Source: Anaerocolumna jejuensis DSM 15929 (GTDB lineage: Bacteria > Bacillota > Clostridia > Lachnospirales > Lachnospiraceae). From it: a DNA stretch of 64,000 nucleotides. A program made the translations under genes and the position numbers. Under the pieces are notes generated by a model that saw only the letters and a program-made list of their open reading frames with translations, ran no database searches and was not told the DNA's origin. The stretch covers positions 75,419 through 139,418 of the forward strand of contig NZ_FRAC01000018.1 in NCBI RefSeq assembly GCF_900142215.1, given 5' to 3'. Each line of letters opens with the position of its first letter. Position 1 is the stretch's first letter. Below are positions 27,388-35,538 of this stretch, piece by piece.

Positions 27388-28341
27388 TTGAAAATTGATA
27401 GATTACTATCTATTGTTATGTTATTGCTTGAACGAAGAAAAATAAATGCTCCCGAGCTTGCGGAAATGTTTGAGGTAAAGCTTCGAACAATTTATAGAGA
27501 TATCGATACCATAAATCAAGCAGGGATTCCAATTATAACTTATCGTGGAGCAAATGGTGGCTTTGGCATACCGGATACCTACAAGATTGAAAAGAAACTA
27601 TTTACTATTTCTGATATTACAGCCTTATTAATAGGACTTGGAAGTATCCATTCCACCATGTCCAGTGAAGAACTCCTGAATACCCTGGCAAAAGTAAAAG
27701 GATTGATTCCAGCTGAACAAATGAAGGATATCGAATTAAAATCGAATCAAATTATCATTGACAATACTCCCTGGCTTGGAAATGAAGTTCTTAGATTGCG
27801 TGTTGATGCAATCAAAACCGCAATAAATGAAAATAGATTCATTTCTTTCAATTACTTTGACAGACTGGGAAACAAGACTCAAAGAAAAATAGAGCCTTAT
27901 CGGTTGGTGATGAAAAATTCATACTGGTATATACAGGGCTATTGTACTACCAGAAATGATTTTCGTATTTTTTCATTACTTAATATTTCATCCCTTAAGT
28001 TGCTCAACGAGAAATTTCATCCAAGGGATATTGATTTTGAGTCGTTGGATATCTACTTCAGGACAAACAGGAAAAACATCACAGTTAAGCTGCTTGTGGA
28101 CGAATCACTGCATGATTATATGGTAGGATACTGCGGTGAAAAAAACGTTACTGCCAGTGAAAATAATAAGTTCATTGCCTATTATCCATTTGTAGAAGAT
28201 GATTATATGTACAAAATGCTTCTTCAATTTGGCGACAAATGTGAATGTCTGGAGCCTGAAAATGTTCGTTTAGAACTTATTAGCAGAATAAAAAAGGCGC
28301 TCAATCTCTATGAAAATAATATAGCCGATCAATGTGTATAG
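27388..28341 (+). CDS. YafY-type HTH/WYL transcriptional regulator
   Basis: About 317 aa. The N-terminal HTH_11 winged helix (MKIDRLLSIVMLLLERRKIN, then TIYRDIDTINQAGIPI) precedes a WYL domain (about 130-215, with INENRFISFNY and IEPYRLVMKNSYWYIQGYC) and a C-terminal WCX-like region. TTG 27388 is preferred as start because GAGGTG lies 6 nt upstream; a GTG 9 bp earlier overlaps that ribosome site. It is followed by the broken azoreductase, so the gene it once controlled may be gone. Confidence 0.88.
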   Translation: MKIDRLLSIVMLLLERRKINAPELAEMFEVKLRTIYRDIDTINQAGIPIITYRGANGGFGIPDTYKIEKKLFTISDITALLIGLGSIHSTMSSEELLNTLAKVKGLIPAEQMKDIELKSNQIIIDNTPWLGNEVLRLRVDAIKTAINENRFISFNYFDRLGNKTQRKIEPYRLVMKNSYWYIQGYCTTRNDFRIFSLLNISSLKLLNEKFHPRDIDFESLDIYFRTNRKNITVKLLVDESLHDYMVGYCGEKNVTASENNKFIAYYPFVEDDYMYKMLLQFGDKCECLEPENVRLELISRIKKALNLYENNIADQCV

Positions 28342-28394
28342 GATTAACCCCCTCGCTAAAAGTTGTTTTCACATAAAAGATTTTATAATCTTGA

Positions 28395-28745
28395 CATAAT
28401 ACAAAATCAGATTGTATTGTTATCGCTGCTCCATATTGGGATTTAGCTTTTCCGGCAATGCTAAAGAATTACATTGAAGCAACCAGTGTGGTCGGCATTA
28501 CCTATCGTTATAGCGAGAATGGAAGACCTGTAGGAATGTGCAAGGCGGATAAAGTATACTACGTGACAACCTGCGGTGGATACATCCGAGACCTGAACCT
28601 CGGTTATGATACAGTGAAGGCATTAGCTGCACTGTTTGGCATTAAAAGCAGTCAGTGTATCGCAGCAGAAGGTCTTGACGCCAGGCCAAATGAAGTAGAA
28701 GCAATTATGGAGGAAGCCATTAAGGATTTGCCGAACAAAATATAG
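28395..28745 (+). pseudogene. 5'-truncated FMN-dependent NADH-azoreductase (AzoR)
   Basis: The open frame starts right after a stop at 28392-28394 and reads CIVIAAPYWDLAFPAMLKNY, then VTTCGGYIRDLNLGYDTVKA. This is the C-terminal ~115 residues of the ~200-aa AzoR flavodoxin-fold family. The N-terminal FMN phosphate loop is missing, so any protein from ATG 28458 cannot bind flavin normally. It lies 50 bp after the WYL regulator gene, likely its former target, with a perfect terminator behind. A deletion removed the first ~85 codons together with the intergenic promoter. Confidence 0.8.
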
Positions 28746-28803
28746 CTTTTAAATCAGGGAGGATATCAATACTCTGAGTCTTAATCAACGTCCCTGTTCT
28801 GAA

Positions 28804-28850
28804 CCTGCAAAGAGCAGCTATCTACATATCAGATAGCTGCTCTTTGCAGG
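28804..28850. terminator. Perfect 20-bp stem-loop, bidirectional terminator
   Basis: 28804-28823 is exactly complementary to 28831-28850, with a 7-nt loop. It sits between the convergent azoreductase remnant and the sfsA gene. Confidence 0.85.
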
Positions 28851-28872
28851 CTTAGAATATATAATTACCTAT

Positions 28873-29613
28873 TTAGTGTATTGAGGGAAAATATCTCATC
28901 ATTTCAACCTTTTGGGGTGTAATCCTAAAGTTTACCTGCCATATTTCGACCCCTTTGCTTGTGCTTTTTTGGACTTGCTCTCCAACATAATTACTATTTG
29001 TGCTTCTTACACCTACTGCAAATCCAGGGTTGTCATAGATAAAACAGAGAAGCATGATAGCACGTTTGTTATCATTAAGACTGTTTGCCAGCTCGTTGAT
29101 ATGTTTAACAAAGCGGTCTGTGGAGCTGAAAGGTGCTGCCTTTGTAGTCTTTATGTGAGAACCGCATTCCACTTGCAGACTGACAAGAGGCGTCTTCACT
29201 TCAAGATAAGTATCACCAATCCGAAAGTCCAATTTAGAGATGCCAAGTTTTTGCTCCCGCATTACTTCTTGTTCTCCCTCTCCAACCATTTTAGAAAATC
29301 CACCGTTCTTTAGAAAATGTTCTACATATCGGTTTGCAGCATTTTGGTTAATACCTATCCAATTTTTCTCCGGCTGGGACCGCAGATCAAGAGAAATCGC
29401 TTCCACCGTATAGGCTGTTTTCCTTGCCGGATCTTTACTTCTTGACAGCAAACAAGGTATATCCTCAAATACAATATTCCCAATACGGCCGGTGGTCGGG
29501 CAATGGCAGTCATGAATAGTTCCGTCATGCTCAACCTCCATGATAAAGCGGTTTCTTCTTTTCAGAATCACTCCCTCCAACAAGGGTTCTTCAAATACAA
29601 AATCGTTATTCAT
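28873..29613 (-). CDS. sfsA: SfsA family protein (sugar fermentation stimulation homologue)
   Basis: 246 aa. The N-terminal OB-like DNA-binding part (GVILKRRNRFIMEVE, then HCPTTGRIGNI) is followed by the PD-(D/E)XK nuclease-like core with SKLDFRIGDTYLEVKT. The E-V-K of that core and the FxxD before it are the usual active-site-like residues. In E. coli SfsA influences maltose metabolism and was described as DNA-binding; its real function is unsettled. The ATG at 29613 is chosen because GGAGG lies 10 nt upstream. A terminator at 29631-29662 separates it from the MBL gene before it. Confidence 0.88.
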   Translation of the reverse strand: MNNDFVFEEPLLEGVILKRRNRFIMEVEHDGTIHDCHCPTTGRIGNIVFEDIPCLLSRSKDPARKTAYTVEAISLDLRSQPEKNWIGINQNAANRYVEHFLKNGGFSKMVGEGEQEVMREQKLGISKLDFRIGDTYLEVKTPLVSLQVECGSHIKTTKAAPFSSTDRFVKHINELANSLNDNKRAIMLLCFIYDNPGFAVGVRSTNSNYVGEQVQKSTSKGVEIWQVNFRITPQKVEMMRYFPSIH

Positions 29614-29630
29614 AGACTTCTTTCCTCCTA

Positions 29631-29662
29631 ACAAAAGCGGCAGAAAAAATCTGCCGTTTTTG
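29631..29662 (-). terminator. Terminator after MBL-fold gene
   Basis: ACAAAAGCGGCAG pairs with CTGCCGTTTTTGT (one G-U) around AAAAAAT, with T-rich 3' side on the minus strand. Confidence 0.8.
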
Positions 29663-29678
29663 TTACTGTTCCATCTGC

Positions 29679-30317
29679 TTACACTATTTTGATGCATGGC
29701 CCATGTCCGGAAGCGACGAATACAGGACTAAGCGTTTTCAAATCAGCTATCAGCTTCTTCTGCATATCCGGGGAGGGAAGAGACTCTGCACCACTGGTAC
29801 CTACCGTACTCTCCCAACTATTTTCTACAACCTGTCCATGGTTTTCTCCCATACCAAACATCAAATCACTGCTAAAGAAAATTCCTCTCTTCTTTTCCAT
29901 GAATAGAAGCCCTTCCCACATATGCATCTCTGAGGGGTAGCTAATGATTTCAAAATCAAACTCATTACCGGTGAAGGAGTCGCCTGGTTTTTTAATTTCA
30001 ACATTACGTGCAATTCCAAAGCCCCAAAGTTGCCGTGCCGTGACTTCCGAACAAACAGCGATGGCGTTTGGATACTCCTTCAAGACCAGTGACAGGCCGC
30101 CACACTCGTCCGACTCAAAGTGTGAAATGAGAATGTATTTGAGCGGACGGTCACCCAGCAGCTCCTTGAGCTTAGGCAAGGTAGCCTGTGCCTGTGGTAC
30201 AGCACCAGTCTGAATAAGGATGGGCTCGTCCGCCAAAAGCAGGTATTGGTGCATAGAAAGTTTAATCGGCTCCAGAACATCAGTAAACTGATAAAGATTA
30301 GGATAGATCTGTGTCAT
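29679..30317 (-). CDS. MBL-fold protein of the oxygen-binding diiron type
   Basis: 212 aa, cytoplasmic. The metallo-beta-lactamase core resembles the diiron domain of flavodiiron proteins and the stand-alone ODP family. The first metal motif reads SHFESDECGG, so H-x-E-x-D is present but the following His of HxExDH is replaced by E. Later ligands are the H in EMHMWEG, D in FSSDLMFG and H in ASGHGPC. No flavodoxin domain is present. It may sense or reduce O2 or NO, or be a hydrolase variant. It is divergent from the PadR gene, with ~320 bp between. Confidence 0.75.
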   Translation of the reverse strand: MTQIYPNLYQFTDVLEPIKLSMHQYLLLADEPILIQTGAVPQAQATLPKLKELLGDRPLKYILISHFESDECGGLSLVLKEYPNAIAVCSEVTARQLWGFGIARNVEIKKPGDSFTGNEFDFEIISYPSEMHMWEGLLFMEKKRGIFFSSDLMFGMGENHGQVVENSWESTVGTSGAESLPSPDMQKKLIADLKTLSPVFVASGHGPCIKIV

Positions 30318-30563
30318 TTTTATAATCTCCTTTTTTTACTTTTATTTGTTTGCTTCCTATTTGATTATACTACCACAATGTGAACACCATTATGTCATTA
30401 TTATGTTGCTTAAAAGGAAAAATCTTTGATGTAAAATTGATGTTTTGATGCCTTCAAATTTTCTGCCTACCCGCTGGTGCCAGACCCACGGACATATATT
30501 GGGCAATTTCACGTTCTCTTTGACGCAGGGACCCAAGCGTATTGGAATTGGATCAACAATTTA

Positions 30564-30592
30564 TTGACATACAATGTACCTTGCAGTACAAT
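30564..30592 (+). promoter_or_regulatory. padR-type gene promoter with candidate PadR operator
   Basis: TTGACA at 30564-30569, 17-bp spacer, TACAAT at 30587-30592. The dyad TGTAC-CTTGCA-GTACA (30575-30590) lies inside the promoter. PadR proteins bind dyads of the ATGT...ACAT kind, so self-repression is likely. The rest of the 30318-30638 spacer holds the MBL promoter and, on the minus strand near 30460-30550, a short protein-like stretch (RQREREIAQYMSVGLAP) that may be a gene scrap. Confidence 0.6.
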
Positions 30593-30638
30593 ATAGCTAC
30601 AGTAGCTTGTTGTGCAAGATACCAAGGAGGTGAAGTGT

Positions 30639-30974
30639 TTGGCTGACAGGTCACAGTTTCTTCGCGGGACATTAGAAGGCTGCATCCTAAAGATAATAGA
30701 ACAAAATGAAACCTATGGCTATGAGATTGCAGAGCAGCTTCAAAAGTATGGTTTTTCTGAAATTAGTGAAGGCACTATTTATCCGTTACTTTTAAGGCTT
30801 GAAAAAAACGGAATGATTGATTCGGTAAAAAAAGAATCGGCATACGGACCAAAGAGAAAATATTATTATATGACAGAAACAGGGAAAAAAGAGCTTCAGG
30901 AATTTTATACCATATGGTGTGAAATCCAAAATGGTATCAATCAAATTTTTAAAGATGGAGGGGAAGAAAAATGA
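30639..30974 (+). CDS. PadR family transcriptional regulator
   Basis: About 111 aa, the short PadR subtype. The winged helix has GCILKIIEQNETYGYEI, ISEGTIYPLLLRLEKNGMI and the wing KRKYYYMTETGKKELQEF. The start is read as TTG 30639 because AAGGAGG lies 8 nt upstream. It overlaps the following membrane-protein gene by 4 bp (ATGA), a pairing common in Firmicutes, where the PadR protein controls its own operon in response to membrane-active compounds. Confidence 0.9.
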   Translation: MADRSQFLRGTLEGCILKIIEQNETYGYEIAEQLQKYGFSEISEGTIYPLLLRLEKNGMIDSVKKESAYGPKRKYYYMTETGKKELQEFYTIWCEIQNGINQIFKDGGEEK

Positions 30975-31654
30975 CAAACATAAAGTCAATAAGAGATGAA
31001 AATAGCCAGCTTAGCCAAAATTTAAACAAAGAAAATCAGGAAATTTATACTGATCTTGTATGCTATCTGAGAGTAAGCAATTTGAGCGATATGGAGCAGG
31101 AAGAAATTATTAGTGATCTATTGAGAATGTTCTTTGACTGGGAAAAGCAAGGCAAAGCAGTAAATGAAATGATTGGAGAAGATTATAAGCAATTTGCTGA
31201 TGATATCATTGCCGCTGTCAATCCCCAAAAATCCATACTGAAAAAGAGTAAAGAATATTTTATAATTATTTTTAATGCATTATGTTATTTGTTAACAATA
31301 GACTTTGCTTTTTTATATTTGCCCAAAATAGTGAAGGGGGATTTATCTTTCGTTTACAATTATAGCCTGAGTATGGCTGTACGAGGTATTCTGCTTTTCG
31401 TTGCAGCGACTTGTATAGTAACATACATCGGGAAAAACAGTTTTTCCCTGTCATACATTTCCAAACCTGCCCGTTTTTTAATTGGTTGCGGTGCAGCAGG
31501 TTTTATAGTTATCTCAGTATTTATTACAAGAATATTCAACGATGAAATTCTTGTATCCATTAATATCAGTTATATTATCGCAATTGTTGCAGTGTTTTGG
31601 TTATACAAAGGTATCCAAAGAATTGCGATTCAAAAGAATTCCCGTACAAAATGA
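30971..31654 (+). CDS. PadR-associated membrane protein (DUF1700/DUF1129-like)
   Basis: 227 aa. A cytoplasmic alpha-helical N-terminal half (about 1-90) precedes four predicted membrane helices (about 95-115, 130-150, 165-185, 195-212) and a basic tail. Such proteins are encoded directly after short PadR regulators. The specific family name is tentative. GGAGGGG precedes the start. Nothing in the sequence tells its biochemical role. Confidence 0.7.
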   Translation: MTNIKSIRDENSQLSQNLNKENQEIYTDLVCYLRVSNLSDMEQEEIISDLLRMFFDWEKQGKAVNEMIGEDYKQFADDIIAAVNPQKSILKKSKEYFIIIFNALCYLLTIDFAFLYLPKIVKGDLSFVYNYSLSMAVRGILLFVAATCIVTYIGKNSFSLSYISKPARFLIGCGAAGFIVISVFITRIFNDEILVSINISYIIAIVAVFWLYKGIQRIAIQKNSRTK

Positions 31655-31702
31655 GACATTGAACCGCGCAGGTCACATTATTTATTAACTACGGTGAATA
31701 AG

Positions 31703-31744
31703 TTAACCGGACAGCAGATTTTAATTTATTAACCAGACAGCAGA
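31703..31744. repeat. Short direct repeat
   Basis: TTAACCGGACAGCAGA (31703-31718) recurs as TTAACCAGACAGCAGA (31729-31744), one mismatch, 26 bp apart, between the membrane-protein gene and the terminator that follows. No coding or promoter role evident. Confidence 0.5.
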
Positions 31745-31749
31745 CTAAA

Positions 31750-31796
31750 TTTACTTGATGCAATTGGTTTATATAAATAACAGTGCATCAAGTAAA
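31750..31796. terminator. Bidirectional terminator between convergent genes
   Basis: TTTACTTGATGCA at 31750-31762 pairs exactly with TGCATCAAGTAAA at 31784-31796; A/T runs flank both ends. Confidence 0.75.
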
Positions 31797-31820
31797 ATTA
31801 TTTTATAAATTTAGAATATT

Positions 31821-32456
31821 TTACATATGATAACCAATTTCCATACGATAACTCCAATTGCCAAGCTCTTTTCCCTTTCTGCGAAGTATCATTTCATGAA
31901 ATTCTTCAAAGCCATTCTTTTTGTAGAATAACCGGTTCTGTTCTGAATTGGTAATAAGTGTAAGCAGCCCACCGTCTCTTTTTTGTATATAGGGTATAAT
32001 ACAATCTGTAATTATTTTGCTCCCCAAACCCTGTCCCTGACAGGATTTTGACACCGCAAGTGAATTCAAATACCATATGCGTCCGGGTAGATTATGACAT
32101 ATGGAACTTGCCTTATCTAACATTTCTAGTAATCCAAAGGTATTGAAAAGACCACCGGCAAACAATAATTTTATACCGCCTGATAAAACATAATCAATCA
32201 AGCTAATATCCGGTATATCCGGAGTTTTCAATTGTGCTACAGATACAATTTTATTATCCTGAATACCTATCAGCGTAATATGTTTTTTAAAAAATGCTTT
32301 GGTACTTACCTCTTGAATTGCGTACATAAACTGATTTTGTCTCTCTTTTCTGCTGGGACTGTACATTTCAAAAAAAGCATAATCGTGAAAGGACTCAGCC
32401 AGTAATACTGCAACCTCTGCAAGATCTTCTTTTTCTGCTTCTCTATAAATAACCAT
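31821..32456 (-). CDS. GNAT family N-acetyltransferase
   Basis: 211 aa, cytoplasmic. GNAT fold with acetyl-CoA binding motif A recognisable as SCQGQGLGSKIITDCI (Q/RxxGxG/A) after the strand IWYLNSLAVS. The C-terminal NRLFYKKNGFEEF motif fits too. GGGAGG precedes the ATG. It is divergent from a TetR-type gene with a perfect 20-bp palindrome between them, so it is probably repressed by that regulator and may acetylate a toxic compound. The substrate is not known. Confidence 0.88.
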   Translation of the reverse strand: MVIYREAEKEDLAEVAVLLAESFHDYAFFEMYSPSRKERQNQFMYAIQEVSTKAFFKKHITLIGIQDNKIVSVAQLKTPDIPDISLIDYVLSGGIKLLFAGGLFNTFGLLEMLDKASSICHNLPGRIWYLNSLAVSKSCQGQGLGSKIITDCIIPYIQKRDGGLLTLITNSEQNRLFYKKNGFEEFHEMILRRKGKELGNWSYRMEIGYHM

Positions 32457-32546
32457 TTAAAAACCTCCCTATACACTTATTGACTATTGAACACATGTAA
32501 ATTATACTTACTGATAACCTTGGCTTCAATCGGCAATCACAGTGAT

Positions 32547-32566
32547 AGTGTTCATATATGAACACT
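32547..32566. promoter_or_regulatory. Perfect 20-bp palindrome, candidate TetR operator
   Basis: AGTGTTCATATATGAACACT is its own reverse complement. It lies in the 143-bp divergent spacer, 34 bp before the TetR start. Partial copies (TTGAACACATG near 32485 and AGTGTACAC near 32576) flank it. TetR proteins bind such symmetric sites as dimers. Confidence 0.7.
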
Positions 32567-32599
32567 TATTATTAAAGTGTACACGGAAAGGATGATATT

Positions 32600-33142
32600 A
32601 TGGATGACAGACGATCTGTAAAAACAAAACGAGCTATTCGCGAAGCATTTTTAGAACTATTAAAGCACAAAAGTATTAACCGGATTAGTATCGTCGAAAT
32701 ATCAAATCGTGCTGATTTAGGACGCGGTACATTTTATTTGCATTATAAAGATGTTTACGACTTAATGGAGCATCTTGAAAATGAATTAATAAGTAATCTT
32801 GAAAAATTATATGATGCTTCTTTTCCCTTTGATAATTCCATGAATATGTTAAAACTCACGGATACGATAACTGAATATCTGGAATCTAATCGAGAGACTT
32901 TTCTTTTGCTTTCCCGTACAGAGAACGGAAGCAGGATACTGGAAAAGCTAAGGCAGTTTTTTATTAGAAAATTGCTTTCAGATAATGGAGATGCCGTAAC
33001 GGAAACAGATACGGTGGAAGCTGTCTTTATTGTTTCGGGTGTCCTTGGTGTTTTGGAGACATGGTTGAGAGATGACATAAAAACGTCGCACAAATCCATA
33101 TCCGAATTACTGCATCATGAACTGATGAAGTTTGATAATTGA
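32600..33142 (+). CDS. TetR family transcriptional regulator
   Basis: 180 aa. The N-terminal TetR helix-turn-helix covers TKRAIREAFLELLKHKSINR and LGRGTFYLHYKDVYDL. The C-terminal ligand domain (about 70-180) resembles the TetR_C_8 (DhaS/YxaF-like) group common in Firmicutes. It stands divergently from a GNAT gene, and the palindrome at 32547-32566 between them is the probable operator for both. The ligand is unknown. Confidence 0.9.
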   Translation: MDDRRSVKTKRAIREAFLELLKHKSINRISIVEISNRADLGRGTFYLHYKDVYDLMEHLENELISNLEKLYDASFPFDNSMNMLKLTDTITEYLESNRETFLLLSRTENGSRILEKLRQFFIRKLLSDNGDAVTETDTVEAVFIVSGVLGVLETWLRDDIKTSHKSISELLHHELMKFDN

Positions 33143-33324
33143 AATATAAGGAACGAGTTTTGATATAGTATAAAAAGAGCAACAAACCACTCATTTGGAT
33201 AGCATCGTGAAAAGAAAGAAATGTGTTTTTTTCAGAATCACCAGGCCCCTTATTTTATCACATCATGGGGCTCAATAATAGGCTTTGTCAACACATCGAA
33301 GTTGGCCCGAAGTGCAAACGAAAA

Positions 33325-33353
33325 TTGTGAAGTTGTGGAAAATACTGTATAAT
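33325..33353 (+). promoter_or_regulatory. Promoter of second GNAT gene
   Basis: TTGTGA at 33325-33330, a 17-bp spacer and TATAAT at 33348-33353, 50 bp upstream of the start codon. Upstream, GGCCCC and GGGGCT near 33247-33272 can form a hairpin; otherwise the 33143-33324 spacer is featureless. Confidence 0.6.
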
Positions 33354-33402
33354 AGCAATTATAGATTAAGTGCGTATTATTCATATAGAAAGGAGTGGGA
33401 AA

Positions 33403-33948
33403 ATGAAATTAAGGATGGAAAATGTTACGTTAGCAAATAAAAACAAACAAATAGTAAAAGAAATCTATAATTCTTCTTTTCACAAGGAAGATCGAATGCC
33501 CTTTATATTGATGCTTATAATGGCGTACTTGAAAAGTACCCGTTTTATTTCGTTCCAGGATGAAGATACGGTATGTGGCTTTGTTTACATGGCTACAATT
33601 AAAAAAATAACCTTTGTAATGTTCTTAGCAGTTGATGAAAACTTAAGGTCAAAGGGATACGGCAGTCATATTTTAGATAAAATCCAATCGTTATATCCAG
33701 ATAATAAAATTATTATCACCATTGAAAGATGCGATGAAGATACAGAAAACATGGAAGAAAGATTAAAACGTAAAAAATTCTATACAAATAACGGATATAT
33801 TCCAACAGGATACATAGTAAAACTTGGAAAACAGAAACAAGAAATCATACTAAAGAACGGAGAGTTTGATAAACGAGAATTCACCTTATTCTTTTTGAGA
33901 TATAGCAATTTTACTATGATGCCCAAAGTATGGAAGATAGGCTCTTAA
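33403..33948 (+). CDS. GNAT family N-acetyltransferase
   Basis: 181 aa from ATG 33403, which has GGAG 8 nt upstream; the frame is open further up but without a ribosome site. The GNAT core shows TFVMFLAVDENLRSKGYGSH (motif A with RSKGYG) and KKFYTNNGYIPTGY. It has its own promoter and is followed by a very strong hairpin at 34053-34089. The substrate is not evident. Confidence 0.85.
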   Translation: MKLRMENVTLANKNKQIVKEIYNSSFHKEDRMPFILMLIMAYLKSTRFISFQDEDTVCGFVYMATIKKITFVMFLAVDENLRSKGYGSHILDKIQSLYPDNKIIITIERCDEDTENMEERLKRKKFYTNNGYIPTGYIVKLGKQKQEIILKNGEFDKREFTLFFLRYSNFTMMPKVWKIGS

Positions 33949-34052
33949 AGGGGCAAGGCATAGTGACTGATACCTTTTTAGTTGCTCTGCTTCTCATAAT
34001 GGCACTATGGAGATTATGGGCATAATGGAGAACCCTATGTAAACTCAGCGGC

Positions 34053-34089
34053 AATGGGTCATATACTTCTTTGAAGTATATGACCCATT
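34053..34089. terminator. 17-bp perfect hairpin with 3-nt loop
   Basis: 34053-34069 (AATGGGTCATATACTTC) is exactly complementary to 34073-34089. It follows the GNAT gene by ~100 bp and also faces the sugar-permease remnant that reads toward it from the other side. Confidence 0.7.
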
Positions 34090-34117
34090 CTGACACTTTC
34101 CGCATTCATTTACCACT

Positions 34118-34275
34118 TTACGGCATATTCATAACACCTTTTACAAAGTACTTTTGCTAAAAGATATATACATAGGATGGGGGCTGTGGATATTACTACT
34201 ACCGCATATTTAATTGTTTCATTACGAGTGTCCCTGAAAGTATAGGTTGCATTCAAACCGTTATGATAATTTAAA
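34118..34275 (-). pseudogene. C-terminal stump of a sugar ABC permease (LplC/MalG-type)
   Basis: On the minus strand one frame reads RDTRNETIKYAVVVISTAPI then LCIY, and a second frame continues with a stop and QKYFVKGVMNMP. This is the usual end of LplC-type permeases (compare FFQKYFTKGMTMGSIKG at 15306-15370). A frameshift near 34155 and an in-frame stop show decay. Only ~50 codons remain and no binding-protein or glycosidase gene accompanies it. The rest of the 33949-34357 spacer is AT-rich without further signals. Confidence 0.75.
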
Positions 34276-34357
34276 TTTAGTTTATATTTTAATATGATTT
34301 ATCACATAATATTGATTTTGTATTTCTTAACTTAATTAATAAACATAGAATTATTTT

Positions 34358-34711
34358 TTACACGTGAGTCCTGTTTTTTATCTGAATCCCTTTTAGCTCT
34401 ATCATTTCAACAATTTCTTCTATTCTTTCACAAAAGCCTCCATCTGCATTTTCACAGCAGACACCAACATGAACCACATCTATCCCTTCTGATTGCAACC
34501 TTTTTACTTTTTCGATCATGCCCTTATCTTCTTTCGGAGAAGCACAATTTTGCTTTTTACATCCATTACAGGTAAAATATGCTGCAAGTACATCGTCCTT
34601 TGCATATTCTGTAAAACTTCCTTTCTTTAGATTAAAAGCATCTAGACATCCACATCCGGCACATACTTTAGTAGCCTCTAAGCAATGTAATATACCTATT
34701 TTCATTCCCAT
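34358..34711 (-). CDS. CGGC domain protein, probable metal-binding
   Basis: 117 aa, cytoplasmic, ten cysteines. Motifs: ILHCLEATKVCAGCGCLDAF, then TCNGCKKQNC and HVGVCCENADGGFC. This is the CGGC family (PF08821), small redox or metal-binding proteins of unknown function in anaerobes. It lies 56 bp downstream of the BtuD-like ATPase on the same strand, so it may be the last gene of the riboswitch-controlled operon and handle a metal or corrinoid; that is inference. No clear ribosome site precedes ATG 34711. An AAGGAG lies 33 nt further up, in front of an in-frame ATT. Confidence 0.8.
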   Translation of the reverse strand: MGMKIGILHCLEATKVCAGCGCLDAFNLKKGSFTEYAKDDVLAAYFTCNGCKKQNCASPKEDKGMIEKVKRLQSEGIDVVHVGVCCENADGGFCERIEEIVEMIELKGIQIKNRTHV

Positions 34712-34767
34712 TTTTTCTTGTGTGATTAATTCAGAACGATTAATCCTACGTCTCCTTTTAGCCTGAC

Positions 34768-35538
34768 TTATTTTAGCTGGTCTCCTGTAAATAATATATG
34801 AAGTTTCCCATTCCTATCCTGTACTATTTGGGATTCAACCTGATAGACTTCAAAAATTCTCTCTGGGGTTAATATCTTTTGTGTTTCACCCTGTGCGATT
34901 ACTCTTCCTGCTTTCATTATATATAGGTAATCACAGTACATGGCGGCAATATTTAAATCATGCATCGCTGCAAATATGGTGATATCCTGTTTTTTTAAGA
35001 TTCTCATTAATTGCAGCTGATATGTAATATCCAAATGATTGGTTGGCTCATCAAGTATGAGTGTCCTCGCGTCTTGAGCTAATGCCCTTGCCAAGAGTAC
35101 CCTTTGTTGTTCCCCGCCGGATAATGTTGCAAATTCTCTTTCCGAAAATTCCAGCATATTTACACTCTCCAACGCTTTTTCAACAATTTGATAATCTTTT
35201 AAAGTATCTCTTTCCAGCAATCTTTTGTGAGGGGCTCTTCCCATCATTACAATATCTTTTACTTTAAAATCAAACTGGTAAGAATTGTGCTGTGCCATAA
35301 CTGAGATATACTTTGATGATTCTTTTACGCTATAACTATTTAGAAGCTTATCTTCCAGCCATATGGTCCCTATCTGAGGTTTAAGTACACGGTAAATGCA
35401 TTTTAGTAAAGTTGATTTCCCACATCCATTTGGACCGATTATTCCGGTAAAGCTTTTCCTTTGTAACTGAATTTCCACACTATCCAATACATTTTGATGT
35501 CCATAGGAATAGGTTAAGCCTTCTACCTTTATACTCAT
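34768..35538 (-). CDS. btuD: Cobalamin/Fe-siderophore type ABC ATPase (BtuD-like)
   Basis: 256 aa ATPase of a type II importer. Walker A GPNGCGKS, Q-loop in VMAQHNS, signature LSGGEQQR and Walker B TLILDEPTNHLD. By sequence it belongs to the FecE/BtuD/HmuV group. Its stop-start overlap with the permease (ATGA) and the cobalamin riboswitch at the head of the operon favour corrinoid as substrate over iron-siderophore. The gene name is therefore context-based. Confidence 0.85.
   Translation of the reverse strand: MSIKVEGLTYSYGHQNVLDSVEIQLQRKSFTGIIGPNGCGKSTLLKCIYRVLKPQIGTIWLEDKLLNSYSVKESSKYISVMAQHNSYQFDFKVKDIVMMGRAPHKRLLERDTLKDYQIVEKALESVNMLEFSEREFATLSGGEQQRVLLARALAQDARTLILDEPTNHLDITYQLQLMRILKKQDITIFAAMHDLNIAAMYCDYLYIMKAGRVIAQGETQKILTPERIFEVYQVESQIVQDRNGKLHILFTGDQLK

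Noticed and set aside
28458..28745. Intact 95-aa flavoprotein gene
   Set aside because: Reading continues upstream of ATG 28458 with azoreductase sequence up to a stop, and the flavin-binding N-terminus is missing; a truncated gene.
30460..30550. Minus-strand protein-like text between the MBL and PadR genes
   Set aside because: About 28 codons only, two frames look equally plausible, and no family could be named; left as a possible scrap.
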